A stretch of DNA of 64,000 nt from Kitasatospora gansuensis (GCF_014203705.1 NZ_JACHJR010000001.1:3906001-3970000); one strand, 5' to 3'; positions 33,593-42,162 are shown, counted from the stretch's first letter. Translations and numbers: made by a program. The notes: generated from the letters alone by a model not told the origin.

Positions 33593-34081
33593 TCAGACCG
33601 GAGGGACCTGGTCCGTCTCTTCGAAGACCAGCAGGGTCTGCGTGGCGAGTACCTGGGGGATGCCCTGGATCTGGCCGAGGACCAGTTCGCGCAGGGCGTG
33701 GTTGTCCGCCGTGTGCACCAGCAGGAGGACGTCGAACTCGCCGCCGACCAGTGCGATGTGCGCGACGCCCGGCAGGGCGAGCAGCTGCTCGCGGACCGTC
33801 CGCCAGGAGTTCTGCACGATCTTGAGGGTGATGTACGCCGAGGCGCCCTGCCCGGCCCGTTCGTGGTCTATCCGGGCGGTGAAGCCGCGGATGATGCCGT
33901 CCTCGACCATCCGGGCGATCCGGGCGTAGGCGTTGGCCCGGGAGACGTGCACGCGTTCGGCGACCGAGCGGATCGAGGCCCGGCCGTCCTGCTGGAGCAG
34001 TCGGAGGATCGACCGGTCGACCCGATCCAGCCTGGACGTCTGTTCAGTGGACACGGCCCCCGACCCTCCCGAAATGGACAT
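33593..34081 (-). CDS. bkdR: Lrp/AsnC family regulator, probable BkdR
   Basis: A 162-residue regulator. The winged helix-turn-helix covers about 18-75: LDRVDRSILRLLQQDGRASIRSVAERVHVSRANAYARIARMVEDG. The RAM ligand-binding domain follows (about 80-160) with SWRTVREQLLALPGVAHIALVGGEFDVLLLVH. In streptomycetes an Lrp protein divergent from bkdA regulates the branched-chain 2-oxoacid dehydrogenase genes, as here. ATG 34081 has no strong ribosome binding site; GTG 34054 has GGGAGG upstream and may be the true start. Branched-chain amino acids or their oxoacids are the likely effectors. Confidence 0.9.
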   Translation of the reverse strand: MSISGGSGAVSTEQTSRLDRVDRSILRLLQQDGRASIRSVAERVHVSRANAYARIARMVEDGIIRGFTARIDHERAGQGASAYITLKIVQNSWRTVREQLLALPGVAHIALVGGEFDVLLLVHTADNHALRELVLGQIQGIPQVLATQTLLVFEETDQVPPV

Positions 34082-34108
34082 GCTGTCTTCAATAGACCGC
34101 CGTTCGGG

Positions 34109-34168
34109 CCGATTGTCCACCACCTTGGCGCAGCTGTGGCCAGATTGAACAGACAACCGAACAATCGG
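34109..34168. promoter_or_regulatory. Divergent bkdR-bkdA control region
   Basis: CCGATTGT (34109-34116) and ACAATCGG (34161-34168) are perfect inverted copies 44 nt apart, flanking an AT-richer segment with TTGAACAGACAACCG. Widely spaced half-sites suit Lrp-type octamers that wrap DNA. Promoters for both divergent genes must lie here. Confidence 0.5.
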
Positions 34169-34269
34169 TAGGGAGGAGCTGCTCCGGCGACCAGCCATGT
34201 CACCCCTCGCGCACCACCGGCATCACCTGCCCCTGTCGCACCCTCCCCCACCCTCTGGAGGTGCCCGAG

Positions 34270-35409
34270 ATGACCGTTCTCGATCATCGACACCTGGCCG
34301 CCCCCGTGCCCGGCTGGCGTCCCGACGCCACCGGTCCGCGGACCGATCCCGCTCCGCTGCTCCCCGACGAGTCCCCGCACCGGGTGCTCGGCACCCCGGC
34401 CGCCGAGAAGGCGGACCCGGAGCTGCTCGCCGAGCTCTACCGCCGGCTGGTGGTCGGCCGTCGCTACAACCAGCAGGCCACCACGCTGACCAAGCAGGGC
34501 AGGCTGGCCGTCTACCCGGCGTCCACCGGCCAGGAGGCCTGCCAGGTGGCGGCCGCGCTGGCGCTGCGTCAGGACGACTGGCTGTTCCCGAGCTACCGGG
34601 ACACCCTCGCCGTGGTCTCCCGGGGCGTCGACCCGCTGGAGGCGCTGACCCTGCTGCGCGGCAACGCGCACACCGGGTACGACCCGAAGGCGACCCGGAC
34701 CGCCCCGCTCTGCACCCCGCTGGCCACCCAGGCCCCGCACGCGGTCGGCCTGGCGTACGCCGCCCAGCTGCGCGGCGAGGACACCGTCGCGCTCGCGCTG
34801 CTCGGCGACGGCGGCACCAGCGAGGGCGACTTCCACGAGGCGCTGAACTTCGCCGCCGTGCTGAACGCCCCGGTGGTCTTCCTGGTGCAGAACAACGGCT
34901 ACGCGATCTCCGTCCCGCTCACCCGGCAGTCCGCCGCGCCGACGCTCGCCCACAAAGCGGTCGGTTACGGGATGCCCGGCCGGCTGGTGGACGGCAACGA
35001 CGCGGTGGCCGTGCACGCGGTGCTCACCGAGGCGGTCGAGCGGGCCCGTTCCGGCGGTGGCCCGACCCTGGTCGAGGCGCTGACCTACCGGATCGAGGCG
35101 CACACCAACGCCGACGACGCGACCCGCTACCGGCAGGACGAGGAGATCGCCGCCTGGCGCGAGCACGACCCGATCCTGCTGATGGAGCGTCACCTCCGGG
35201 GCACCGGGCAGCTGGACGACCGGCTCGCCCAGGCCGCCACCGAGGAGGCCGAGGCGCTGGCCGCCCGGATGCGCGCCGAGTTCCACACCGACCCCGAACT
35301 GGACCCGATGTCGCTCTTCGCGCACGTCTACGCCGAGCCCACCCAGCAACTGGCCGAGCAGGCTGCGCAGTTGACCGCCGAGCTGGACGCGGAGGAGCAG
35401 GCCCGATGA
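34270..35409 (+). CDS. bkdA: Branched-chain 2-oxoacid dehydrogenase E1 alpha subunit
   Basis: A 379-residue thiamine-diphosphate-dependent subunit. The TPP motif starts GDGG at 179 and ends NN at 208-209; SYRD (108-111) and the phosphorylation-loop-like RYRQDEE region near 285 are typical of E1 alpha. With the beta subunit it decarboxylates oxoacids from Val, Leu and Ile, feeding branched acyl-CoA into fatty acid and polyketide synthesis. ATG 34270 lies 8 nt after GGAGG. It overlaps bkdB by 4 nt (ATGA). Divergent from the Lrp regulator. Confidence 0.95.
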   Translation: MTVLDHRHLAAPVPGWRPDATGPRTDPAPLLPDESPHRVLGTPAAEKADPELLAELYRRLVVGRRYNQQATTLTKQGRLAVYPASTGQEACQVAAALALRQDDWLFPSYRDTLAVVSRGVDPLEALTLLRGNAHTGYDPKATRTAPLCTPLATQAPHAVGLAYAAQLRGEDTVALALLGDGGTSEGDFHEALNFAAVLNAPVVFLVQNNGYAISVPLTRQSAAPTLAHKAVGYGMPGRLVDGNDAVAVHAVLTEAVERARSGGGPTLVEALTYRIEAHTNADDATRYRQDEEIAAWREHDPILLMERHLRGTGQLDDRLAQAATEEAEALAARMRAEFHTDPELDPMSLFAHVYAEPTQQLAEQAAQLTAELDAEEQAR

Positions 35410-36395
35410 GCACCGCAGTCGAGACCCGCACCATGGCTCAGGCGCTCAACTCCGCCCTGCGGGACGCGATGCGCGCCGACGAGTCGGTGCACGTGCTGGG
35501 CGAGGACGTCGGCGCGCTCGGCGGGGTCTTCCGGATCACCGACGGCCTGACCGCCGAGTTCGGCCCCGAACGCTGCCTGGACACCCCGCTGGCCGAGGCC
35601 GGCATCCTCGGCACCGCGGTCGGCATGGCGATGTACGGGCTGCGCCCGGTGGTGGAGATGCAGTTCGACGCCTTCGCCTACCCGGCGATGGAGCAACTCG
35701 TCTCGCACGTCGCCAAGATGCGCAACCGGACGGCCGGCCGGATGCCGCTGCCGATCACCATCCGGATCCCGTACGGCGGCGGCATCGGCGGCGTCGAGCA
35801 CCACAGCGACTCCTCCGAGGCGTACTACACCCACACCCCCGGCCTGCACGTGGTCACCCCGGCCACCGTGGCCGACGCGTACGGGCTGCTGCGGGCCTCG
35901 ATCGCCTCCGACGACCCGGTGGTCTTCCTGGAGCCGAAGCGGCTGTACTGGGGCAAGGACGCGCTGGACGCGACCGCGCCGGTGGAGCCGATCGGCCGGG
36001 CGGTGCTGCGCCGGCCGGGCCGTTCCGCGGTGCTGATCACCTACGGGCCCTCGCTGCCGGTCTGCCTGGAGGCGGCCGAGGCGGCGAAGGCCGAGGGCTG
36101 GGACCTGGCGGTGCTGGACCTGCGCTCGCTGGTGCCGTTCGACGAGCAGACCGCCGTCGAGCTGGTCCGTTCGGTCGGCCGCGCGGTCGTGGTGCACGAG
36201 TCGACCGGCTTCGGCGGCGCGGGCGCGGAGATCGCCGCCCGGCTGACCGAGAAGTGCTTCCACCACCTGGCCGCCCCGGTGCTCCGGGTGACCGGCTTCG
36301 ACATCCCGTACCCGGCCCCGATGCTGGAGCACCACCACCTGCCCGGGGTGGACCGGATCCTGGACGCCGTGGCCCGGCTGCAGTGGGAGGACTGA
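35406..36395 (+). CDS. bkdB: Branched-chain 2-oxoacid dehydrogenase E1 beta subunit
   Basis: A 329-residue subunit of the normal length. Family features: VLGEDVGALGGVFRITDGL (about 30-48), DTPLAEAGILGTAVGMAMYGLRPVVEMQ (about 59-86), and IPYGGGIGGVEHHSDSSEA (about 121-139), followed by the transketolase C-terminal domain (about 200-325). It pairs with BkdA to form the E1 tetramer. ATG 35406 overlaps the bkdA stop by 4 nt, ensuring coupled translation; bkdC starts 2 nt after its stop. Confidence 0.95.
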   Translation: MSTAVETRTMAQALNSALRDAMRADESVHVLGEDVGALGGVFRITDGLTAEFGPERCLDTPLAEAGILGTAVGMAMYGLRPVVEMQFDAFAYPAMEQLVSHVAKMRNRTAGRMPLPITIRIPYGGGIGGVEHHSDSSEAYYTHTPGLHVVTPATVADAYGLLRASIASDDPVVFLEPKRLYWGKDALDATAPVEPIGRAVLRRPGRSAVLITYGPSLPVCLEAAEAAKAEGWDLAVLDLRSLVPFDEQTAVELVRSVGRAVVVHESTGFGGAGAEIAARLTEKCFHHLAAPVLRVTGFDIPYPAPMLEHHHLPGVDRILDAVARLQWED

Positions 36396-36397
36396 CG

Positions 36398-37651
36398 ATG
36401 ATGCCGGTGGTACGCGAGTTCACACTGCCCGACCTCGGTGAGGGTCTCACCGGGGCCGAGGTGGTCCGCTGGCTGGTCGAGGTGGGCGAGGTGATCGCCG
36501 TGGACCAGCCGGTGGTGGAGGTGGAGACCGCCAAGGCGGTGGTCGAGGTGCCCTGCCCGTACGGCGGGGTGGTCACCGCGCGGTACGGCGCCGAGGGCGA
36601 GGAAGTCCCGGTCGGCGCACCGCTGGTGACGGTCGCGGTGTCGCCCGGAACCCCCGGTTCCGAGGGGCCGGACGAGCCGGTGGAGCGGCCGTTGGTCGGC
36701 TACGGCGTCGCGGAGCGGCAGCCCGGCGCCCGCCGGGCCCGGGTCGGCGCGAAGGCGGCGGCCCCCGTCCCGGTCATGGTGATCGAGGCGCCAAGGGTCG
36801 AGGCGCCCGTGGTGCTGCCGGTGATCTCGCCGCTGGTGCGCCGGATGGCGCGGGAGCACGGCCTCGACCTGGCGAAGGTGACCGGCAGCGGCCCGGACGG
36901 GCTGATCATGCGCCGGGACGTCGAGCAGGCGCTCGCCACCCCGGTGGCGGCGACACCGGTCCAGGAAAACGTGATCCCGCTGCGCGGCCTGCGCCGCACC
37001 GTGGCGGAGAAGCTGACCCGCAGTCACCGGGAGATTCCCGCCGCCACCTGCTGGGTGGACGCGGACGCGACCGCCCTGATGGAGCTGCGCGCCCAGCTGA
37101 ACCGTTCGGCCGGGCCCAAGGTCAGCGTGCTGGCCCTGCTGGCCCGGATCTCCACCGCCGCGCTGGCCCGCTTCCCGGAGCTGAACTCCAGCGTGTCGGA
37201 GGACGGTTCGGCGATCGTCCGGCACTCCGCCGTGCACCTCGGCTTCGCCGCGCAGAGCGAGCGCGGCCTGGTGGTCCCGGTGATCCGGGACGCCCAGCTG
37301 CTCGGGACCGAACAACTCGGCGCCGAGCTGTCCAGGTTGACCGAATCGGCGCGGGCCGGGCGGCTCACCCCGGCCGAGCTGACGGGCGGCACGTTCACGC
37401 TCAACAACTACGGCGTCTTCGGCGTGGACGGCTCCACGCCGATCCTCAACCACCCCGAGGCGGCCATGCTCGGAGTTGGCCGGATCACGCCCAAGCCCTG
37501 GGTGTACGAGGGCGAGTTGGCGGTCCGTCAGGTCACCCAACTGTCGTTCACCTTCGACCACCGGGTGTGCGACGGCGGTACGGCGGGCGGGTTCCTGCGG
37601 TTCGTCGCGGACTGCGTGGAACAGCCCGGAGTACTGCTCCGGCAACTGTGA
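36398..37651 (+). CDS. bkdC: Branched-chain 2-oxoacid dehydrogenase E2 (dihydrolipoyl acyltransferase)
   Basis: A 417-residue E2. A single lipoyl domain (about 5-80) has the lipoylated K46 in VEVETAKAVVEV. The E1/E3-binding domain (about 142-180) reads SPLVRRMAREHGLDLAKVTGSG. The catalytic domain (about 195-415) ends with FTFDHRVCDGG carrying the active histidine and aspartate. It transfers the branched acyl group to CoA. No E3 gene follows; the shared lipoamide dehydrogenase must be elsewhere. Two ATGs in tandem (36398 and 36401) could both start it. A strong terminator follows 17 nt after the stop. Confidence 0.95.
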   Translation: MMPVVREFTLPDLGEGLTGAEVVRWLVEVGEVIAVDQPVVEVETAKAVVEVPCPYGGVVTARYGAEGEEVPVGAPLVTVAVSPGTPGSEGPDEPVERPLVGYGVAERQPGARRARVGAKAAAPVPVMVIEAPRVEAPVVLPVISPLVRRMAREHGLDLAKVTGSGPDGLIMRRDVEQALATPVAATPVQENVIPLRGLRRTVAEKLTRSHREIPAATCWVDADATALMELRAQLNRSAGPKVSVLALLARISTAALARFPELNSSVSEDGSAIVRHSAVHLGFAAQSERGLVVPVIRDAQLLGTEQLGAELSRLTESARAGRLTPAELTGGTFTLNNYGVFGVDGSTPILNHPEAAMLGVGRITPKPWVYEGELAVRQVTQLSFTFDHRVCDGGTAGGFLRFVADCVEQPGVLLRQL

Positions 37652-37667
37652 GCGAGGAAGCGTAGCG

Positions 37668-37699
37668 CCGTGGAAGCCCGGGTGTCCGGGCTTCCACGG
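37668..37699 (+). terminator. Terminator after bkdABC
   Basis: CCGTGGAAGCCCGG (37668-37681) and CCGGGCTTCCACGG (37686-37699) form a perfect 14-bp stem with a GTGT loop, followed by ATTTGTCC. It closes the bkd operon. Confidence 0.9.
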
Positions 37700-37777
37700 A
37701 TTTGTCCGATGAGCTGTACGGCCGTGCCAGTCTGCTGAGCCCCAGCAACTGGTCCGACCGGAAGCGAAACGATTCTC

Positions 37778-39322
37778 TTGGGCACTCGTCAAATCGCGGT
37801 GAAGACAGCCTCGTTGAGGGTCCGGGCGGGGCGCGGCTCGGTCGCGGTGGCCGCCGTACCGGGCCTTCCGCCGGTGACATCCGAGCCACCCGTACGGGTG
37901 GAACCCCCCGAGCCGAAGCCACTGGCCCTCGGTCCGGTGAAGGCGGTGACCGCCCCGGCGGAGCCCCCCGCCGGGCTGGTCGTCCCGGAGCGGCCCGCGC
38001 ACCCCCCGGCCGTCCCGGCGCCGACTCCCGCGCCCGTTCCCGCGCCGGTGATCGAGCCGCTGTTCGCCCAGGCCCCCGGCCTCAACTGGGCGGGCCCCGG
38101 CGACCACTGGAGCCGGGCCTGGGCGCTGGACACCCTGGGTGAGGTCGCGGCCCCGGCCGCGCAGACCCCGGCGGCCGACCTCCGGGCCGCCGCCGAACAG
38201 CCCCCCACCGCCCGGGACATCGAGCTGATCCGGGACAGTCTGGCCGTGGTGGAGCCGCTCGCCGACCGGGCCACCGCGCACTTCTACGCGCTGATCTTCG
38301 TGCACCACCCCGAGGTCAGGGCGCTCTTCCCGGCCGCCATGGACGTTCAGCGCGACCGGCTGTTCCGCTCACTGCTGATGGCCGCCCGCAGCGCGGACGA
38401 CCCGGCCGGGCTGACCGAGTACCTGACCCGGCTCGGCCAGGGGCACCGCAAGTACGGGACGCTGACGGGTCATTACGCCCCGGTCGGGGAGTGCCTGGTG
38501 GCCGCGCTGGAGAAGTACTGCGGCAGCCGCTGGGACGCTGACACCGAGCTGGCCTGGCGCCGGGTCTACGGGCTGATCGCCAAGGTGATGACGGACGCCG
38601 CCGAGGCGGCCGCCAAGTCCTCCCCGCCGTGGTGGCAGGCCGAGGTGGTGGACCACCGGCTCCGTACCTCGGAGATCGCGGTGATCACGCTCCGCCCCGA
38701 CCAGGCGTACCCGTACCGGGCCGGGCAGTACGCCACGTTGGAGACGCCGTGGTGGCCCCGGGTCTGGCGGCACTTCTCGTTCGCCACCGCGCCCCGGCCC
38801 GACGGGCTGCTCACCCTGCACGTCAAGGCGGTGCAGGCGGGCTGGGTCAGCAACGCGCTGGTGAACCGGGCGGCCCCGGGCGATGTGCTCCGGCTCGGCC
38901 CGGCGGCCGGCACCATGCGGGTGGACCACGAGCGGGGCGCCGACCTGGTCTGCGTCGGCGGCGGCACCGGGATCGCCCCGATCGCCGCGCTGGTCGAGGA
39001 GGTGGCCGAGCGCGGTGCGGCCGGCCGCTCGGTGGACGTCTTCTACGGCGCCCGCCGCCCGGAGGAGCTGTACGAGCTGGACGCGCTGCGCCGGCTGGCC
39101 GGACGACACCCCTGGCTGACCGTCCACCCGGTGCTCTCCGAGCAGCAGGCGGTCGGCCTGCTGGCCGGGGAACTCCCGGACGCGGTCTCCCGGTACGGCA
39201 GTTGGGCCGGCCGGGACGCCTTCCTGAGCGGCCCGCCCGCGATGGTCCGCCGAGCGAAGCAGGCCCTGACCAGGGCGGGCGTGACCGCCGACCGGATCCA
39301 CCACGACCTGGACGCGCTCTGA
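37778..39322 (+). CDS. Flavohaemoglobin-like protein: Pro-rich extension, globin, FAD/NAD reductase
   Basis: A 514-residue protein in three parts. Residues 1-135 are an unusual Pro/Ala/Val-rich extension. The globin domain (about 145-275) has proximal H223 in LGQGHRKYGTL. The reductase part (about 285-514) shows RAGQYATLE, RHFSFATAP (flavin binding) and GGGTGIAPIAALVEE (NAD ribose-binding). Flavohaemoglobins oxidise nitric oxide to nitrate or act as oxygen sensors/reductases. The TTG start at 37778 is weakly supported; GTG 37799 is an alternative seven codons later. It follows the bkd terminator and so has its own promoter, not identified. The first 135 residues have no recognised domain. Confidence 0.87.
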   Translation: MGTRQIAVKTASLRVRAGRGSVAVAAVPGLPPVTSEPPVRVEPPEPKPLALGPVKAVTAPAEPPAGLVVPERPAHPPAVPAPTPAPVPAPVIEPLFAQAPGLNWAGPGDHWSRAWALDTLGEVAAPAAQTPAADLRAAAEQPPTARDIELIRDSLAVVEPLADRATAHFYALIFVHHPEVRALFPAAMDVQRDRLFRSLLMAARSADDPAGLTEYLTRLGQGHRKYGTLTGHYAPVGECLVAALEKYCGSRWDADTELAWRRVYGLIAKVMTDAAEAAAKSSPPWWQAEVVDHRLRTSEIAVITLRPDQAYPYRAGQYATLETPWWPRVWRHFSFATAPRPDGLLTLHVKAVQAGWVSNALVNRAAPGDVLRLGPAAGTMRVDHERGADLVCVGGGTGIAPIAALVEEVAERGAAGRSVDVFYGARRPEELYELDALRRLAGRHPWLTVHPVLSEQQAVGLLAGELPDAVSRYGSWAGRDAFLSGPPAMVRRAKQALTRAGVTADRIHHDLDAL

Positions 39323-39329
39323 CGGGCAC

Positions 39330-39854
39330 TCAGCCCAGGTCGGTGGCGAGCAGTGCCCGGACGCCCTCGATGTTCGCCGCCAGGTAGGCCCGCAGGCTCG
39401 GCGGGACCACGTTGACCGAGGTGACGCCCTCGCGGGTGAACGGGAGGCGGACGATCTCGTACTCGCCCTGCGGGTCGTCCACTTCGGGGCCGTGCCGCCG
39501 GGCCGGGTCCATCGAGCTGAGCCGGCAGACGAAGAAGTGCTGGACCTTGACGCCGTGCGGGTGGGCGAGGGTGCCGTCCTCGTGGTGCGAGTGCGAGACG
39601 GTGTCGACGAAGGCGGGGACCACGTCCTCGACCTTGCCGCCGAGCTCCTCGTCCACCTCCCGGTGCAGGGCCTCGACCACCGTCCGGTCGGTGGGTTCGA
39701 CCCCGCCGCCGGGGGTGATCCAGTACGGCTTCGCCCCGGTCCTGGTCCGTTTGATCAGCAGGATGTCGGCGGGCGAGTGCGGGTCGTCCGGGTCCAGGTC
39801 CAGCAGGATCGCCCGCGCGGTGCGCTTGACGACAGGGCGGACGGGGCCGGCCAT
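39330..39854 (-). CDS. NUDIX hydrolase
   Basis: A 174-residue protein with a Nudix box at about residues 50-75: GGGVEPTDRTVVEALHREVDEELGG, with the REVDEE metal-binding glutamates. It hydrolyses a nucleoside diphosphate linked to another moiety; the substrate is unknown. ATG 39854 has GGAGG 5 nt upstream, so it is preferred over the GTG two codons earlier. It converges with the flavohaemoglobin gene, 7 nt between stops. Confidence 0.92.
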   Translation of the reverse strand: MAGPVRPVVKRTARAILLDLDPDDPHSPADILLIKRTRTGAKPYWITPGGGVEPTDRTVVEALHREVDEELGGKVEDVVPAFVDTVSHSHHEDGTLAHPHGVKVQHFFVCRLSSMDPARRHGPEVDDPQGEYEIVRLPFTREGVTSVNVVPPSLRAYLAANIEGVRALLATDLG

Positions 39855-40224
39855 GACCACCTCCGGGGCAGGAGCGTTGTGCGGGATTCTCCCGCTCCTC
39901 GGGACTGTCGAAACTCGTACAGACGCGCGAACTGGACGCTTCAGTTCCGCCGAACGGCTGATTCGGCGTGCCCGAGCGTGTCAAGCCCTCAGCGGGCAGT
40001 CGGGCGCAGTGGATCTTCGATACCAAGGCATATGCCAGACGAAGATCACCCCAGCGGGCCGATGCTCCGGCCCTGGCCTTCGAATCAAAGGTTTTTCGAC
40101 GGCATTGCTGGCGGGAATGATTGCAGGCATGCCCGCCCTGTGCTGCAATGAGCGCCAATCGGGCAGATCGGAGCTTTCCGGTCCGGATGCCCGCATCTGC
40201 ACTGACTCGGGCAGGGGGCTGGGT
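39855..40224 (+). promoter_or_regulatory. ssgR upstream region with an AdpA-consensus site and a nested dyad
   Basis: 370 bp without a gene, comparatively AT-rich around 40080-40120. TGGCGGGAAT (40109-40118) fits the AdpA consensus TGGCSNGWWY at every position. It lies inside a nested dyad: CATTGC (40103-40108) with GCAATG (40145-40150), and GGCGGG (40110-40115) with CCCGCC (40132-40137). In S. griseus AdpA activates ssgA; the link here is inferred. Confidence 0.5.
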
Positions 40225-41031
40225 ATGGCAGTCGATCAGATCGCGCAGACGACTCGGAACATACGGGACGTCAGGTCCCCGACCCGGGTGGCCCGGGAGC
40301 CGACCCTGATCGCCTCGGTCCAGCGGGCGCTGCGCCTGCTGGAGGAGGTCGGCGGTCACCTGCAGGGTGCCACCGCCAAGCAGTTGGCCCGGGCCGCCGG
40401 CCTGCCGCTCGGCACCACCTACCACCTGCTCCGCACCCTCACCCACGAGGGCTACCTCCGCCGGGCGGAGGGCCGGTTCTTCTACGGCGCCTCGGTCGAC
40501 GGGATCGGCCGGGCCGACCACCGGCAGTCCGAGCGGGCCGACCTGCGCAGCCGGATGGTGCGGCTCGGCGAGGAACTGGAGGCCGCGGTCTACTTCGCGG
40601 TCTACGAGGACGGCGAGATCCGGGTGGTCGACATCGCCGACGGGCCGAACCGGCCGGCCGTCGCCGAGTGGGCCGACTTCCGCAGCACCGCGCACGCCCA
40701 CGCGGTCGGTCAGTGCCTGCTCTCCCAGCTCGGCGCGGAGGCCCGCCGGGACCACCTCGACCGCCACCCACCGGTCGAGCTCACCCCCTCCACCGTCACC
40801 GACCGCTCGGTGCTGCTCCGCCGACTGGCCGCCGCCGAACCGACCCGGCCGGTGCTGGAGCGTCAGCAGTACGCGCTCGGCACGGTCTGTGCCGCGGTGC
40901 CGATCACGGTCGGCTCCGCCGTCGCGACGATGGCGCTGTCGCTCCCGATCGACCAGGCCGAACGGCTGCCGGACAAGGCCGAGCGGCTGCGTTCACTGGT
41001 CGGAGCCATGTCTCCGTCATTCGTCCACTGA
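40225..41031 (+). CDS. ssgR: IclR family regulator, SsgR-like activator of ssgA
   Basis: A 268-residue regulator. The N-terminal IclR winged helix (about 28-90) reads SVQRALRLLEEVGGHLQGATAKQLARAAGLPLGTTYHLLRTL. The effector domain (about 105-265) contains ELEAAVYFAVYEDGEIRVVDIADG and QYALGTVCAAVPI. In S. coelicolor SsgR, an IclR-type protein encoded directly upstream of ssgA, activates ssgA and sporulation-specific division; the same pairing is seen here. The start ATG (40225) follows GCAGGGGG. Regulation by AdpA is suggested by a site 106 nt upstream. Confidence 0.9.
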   Translation: MAVDQIAQTTRNIRDVRSPTRVAREPTLIASVQRALRLLEEVGGHLQGATAKQLARAAGLPLGTTYHLLRTLTHEGYLRRAEGRFFYGASVDGIGRADHRQSERADLRSRMVRLGEELEAAVYFAVYEDGEIRVVDIADGPNRPAVAEWADFRSTAHAHAVGQCLLSQLGAEARRDHLDRHPPVELTPSTVTDRSVLLRRLAAAEPTRPVLERQQYALGTVCAAVPITVGSAVATMALSLPIDQAERLPDKAERLRSLVGAMSPSFVH

Positions 41032-41047
41032 TTCCCCGTTCGTGTCC

Positions 41048-41127
41048 GTTCACCATTTGAAAAAGCGCATCTTGTCCACTTCGTCCCCAAACCAGGACGA
41101 TGGTGGTGAACGGGGACATGGGGACAA
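41048..41127 (+). promoter_or_regulatory. Nested inverted repeats between ssgR and ssgA
   Basis: Three arms interlock here: GTTCACCA (41048-41055) with TGGTGAAC (41104-41111), and TTGTCC plus GTCCCC (41072-41088) with GGGGAC plus GGACAA (41112-41127). They may be an ssgR terminator, an ssgA leader structure, or the SsgR operator. The rest of the ssgA upstream gap holds no gene. Confidence 0.45.
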
Positions 41128-41277
41128 CTCCTGAGCCGTAGCTTGCACCCCCTCGGCCACCAGGGCCGGCGGCCGCCCTCTCCGGGGCGCCGTTCCACTA
41201 CATCGAATCGCATGTCCGGCCACAGCGACGCACCCTCAGCACGTCGGAGGGCCGGGCAGAACGAGAGGTACTGGCGC

Positions 41278-41703
41278 ATGCACAGCACAGTCCAGGGCCA
41301 CGTGGTGATGAACCTCGTGGTCTCGCAAGAGCTCTCCTTCCGCCTCGTGGTCGATCTCGACTACGACCCGGTGGACCCGTTCGCGGTCCGGTGCACCTTC
41401 CACCTCCCCGGCGACGAGCCGGTGACCTGGGTCTTCGCCCGGGAGCTGCTGCTGGACGGCATCAGCCGGCCGACCGGTGAAGGTGACGTGCACATCCACC
41501 CGGTCGGCGAGGAGCTGTCCGAGGTCTGCATCGTGCTGCACTCGCCGGACGGCGACGCGCTGCTGAGCGCCTCGGCCCCGCCGCTGATCGCCTTCCTGGC
41601 CCGCACCGACCGGCTGGTCCCGATGGGCCAGGAGCTCACCGGGCGCGAGCTGGACGAGCAGCTCGCCGACATCCTCAGCCGGGGCTGCGAGAACCTCGGC
41701 TGA
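41278..41703 (+). CDS. ssgA: SsgA family sporulation/cell division regulator
   Basis: A 141-residue cytoplasmic SALP protein. Family features: LVVSQELSFRLVVDLDYDPVDPFAVRCTFHLPGDEPVTWVFARELLLDGISRPTGEGDVHIHP and ADILSRGCENLG. The LPGDEPVTW segment and the gene order with the IclR gene make SsgA more likely than SsgB. SsgA marks sites of septation and germination and, with SsgB, recruits FtsZ during sporulation-specific division. ATG 41278 follows AGAGG by about 10 nt. A terminator follows. Confidence 0.92.
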   Translation: MHSTVQGHVVMNLVVSQELSFRLVVDLDYDPVDPFAVRCTFHLPGDEPVTWVFARELLLDGISRPTGEGDVHIHPVGEELSEVCIVLHSPDGDALLSASAPPLIAFLARTDRLVPMGQELTGRELDEQLADILSRGCENLG

Positions 41704-41729
41704 CACCCGGTCGGTCGACCGGGTACGGC

Positions 41730-41761
41730 GATGGGCCCACCGCAGGAGCGATGGGCCCATC
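41730..41761. terminator. Terminator after ssgA
   Basis: GATGGGCCCA (41730-41739) pairs perfectly with TGGGCCCATC (41752-41761). A second small stem, ACCCGGT/ACCGGGT, precedes it. They lie between ssgA and the convergent holin-like gene. Confidence 0.75.
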
Positions 41762-41784
41762 CCTGCCGTCCGGCTGAGGCCGGG

Positions 41785-42162
41785 TCAGTCGTCGTCGCCG
41801 AAGGCCAGGTTGAGGCCCCAGGACACCACGCTGATGATCAGCGCACCGAGCAGGGCCGCCCAGAAGCCCTCGACGTGGAAGTCCAGGTCGAGCTTGTCGG
41901 AGGCCCAGGAGGTCAGCCAGAGCATCAGGGCGTTGATCACGAAGGTGATCAGGCCCAGGGTGAGGATGAACAGGGGCAGCGAGAACAGCTTCACCAACGG
42001 CTTGATCAGGAAGTTCACCACGCCGAAGATCAGCGCGACCGCGATCACCGTGATGGTCTTGCTCTGCCAGTCGTCGCCGGACAGCGTGATGCCGTCCACG
42101 ATCCAGGCGGCCACCCAGATGGCGGCCGCGTTGATCAGGGTCTTGAGGACAATGCTCTTCAT
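41785..42162 (-). CDS. Phage holin family 4 (DUF/PF04020) membrane protein
   Basis: A 125-residue integral membrane protein with four hydrophobic helices (about residues 8-23, 38-58, 62-84 and 100-120). The family signature is FGVVNFLIKPLVKLFSLPLFILTLGLITFVINALMLWLTSW. Despite the name, this family is chromosomal in many actinobacteria and is not evidence of a prophage; no phage genes are nearby. It ends in GDDD. ATG 42162 is the start. Function unknown. Confidence 0.9.
   Translation of the reverse strand: MKSIVLKTLINAAAIWVAAWIVDGITLSGDDWQSKTITVIAVALIFGVVNFLIKPLVKLFSLPLFILTLGLITFVINALMLWLTSWASDKLDLDFHVEGFWAALLGALIISVVSWGLNLAFGDDD

Noticed and set aside
41785..42162. Holin-like gene as sign of a prophage
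   Set aside because: This holin family is chromosomal in actinobacteria, and no phage structural, integrase or lysin genes are nearby.
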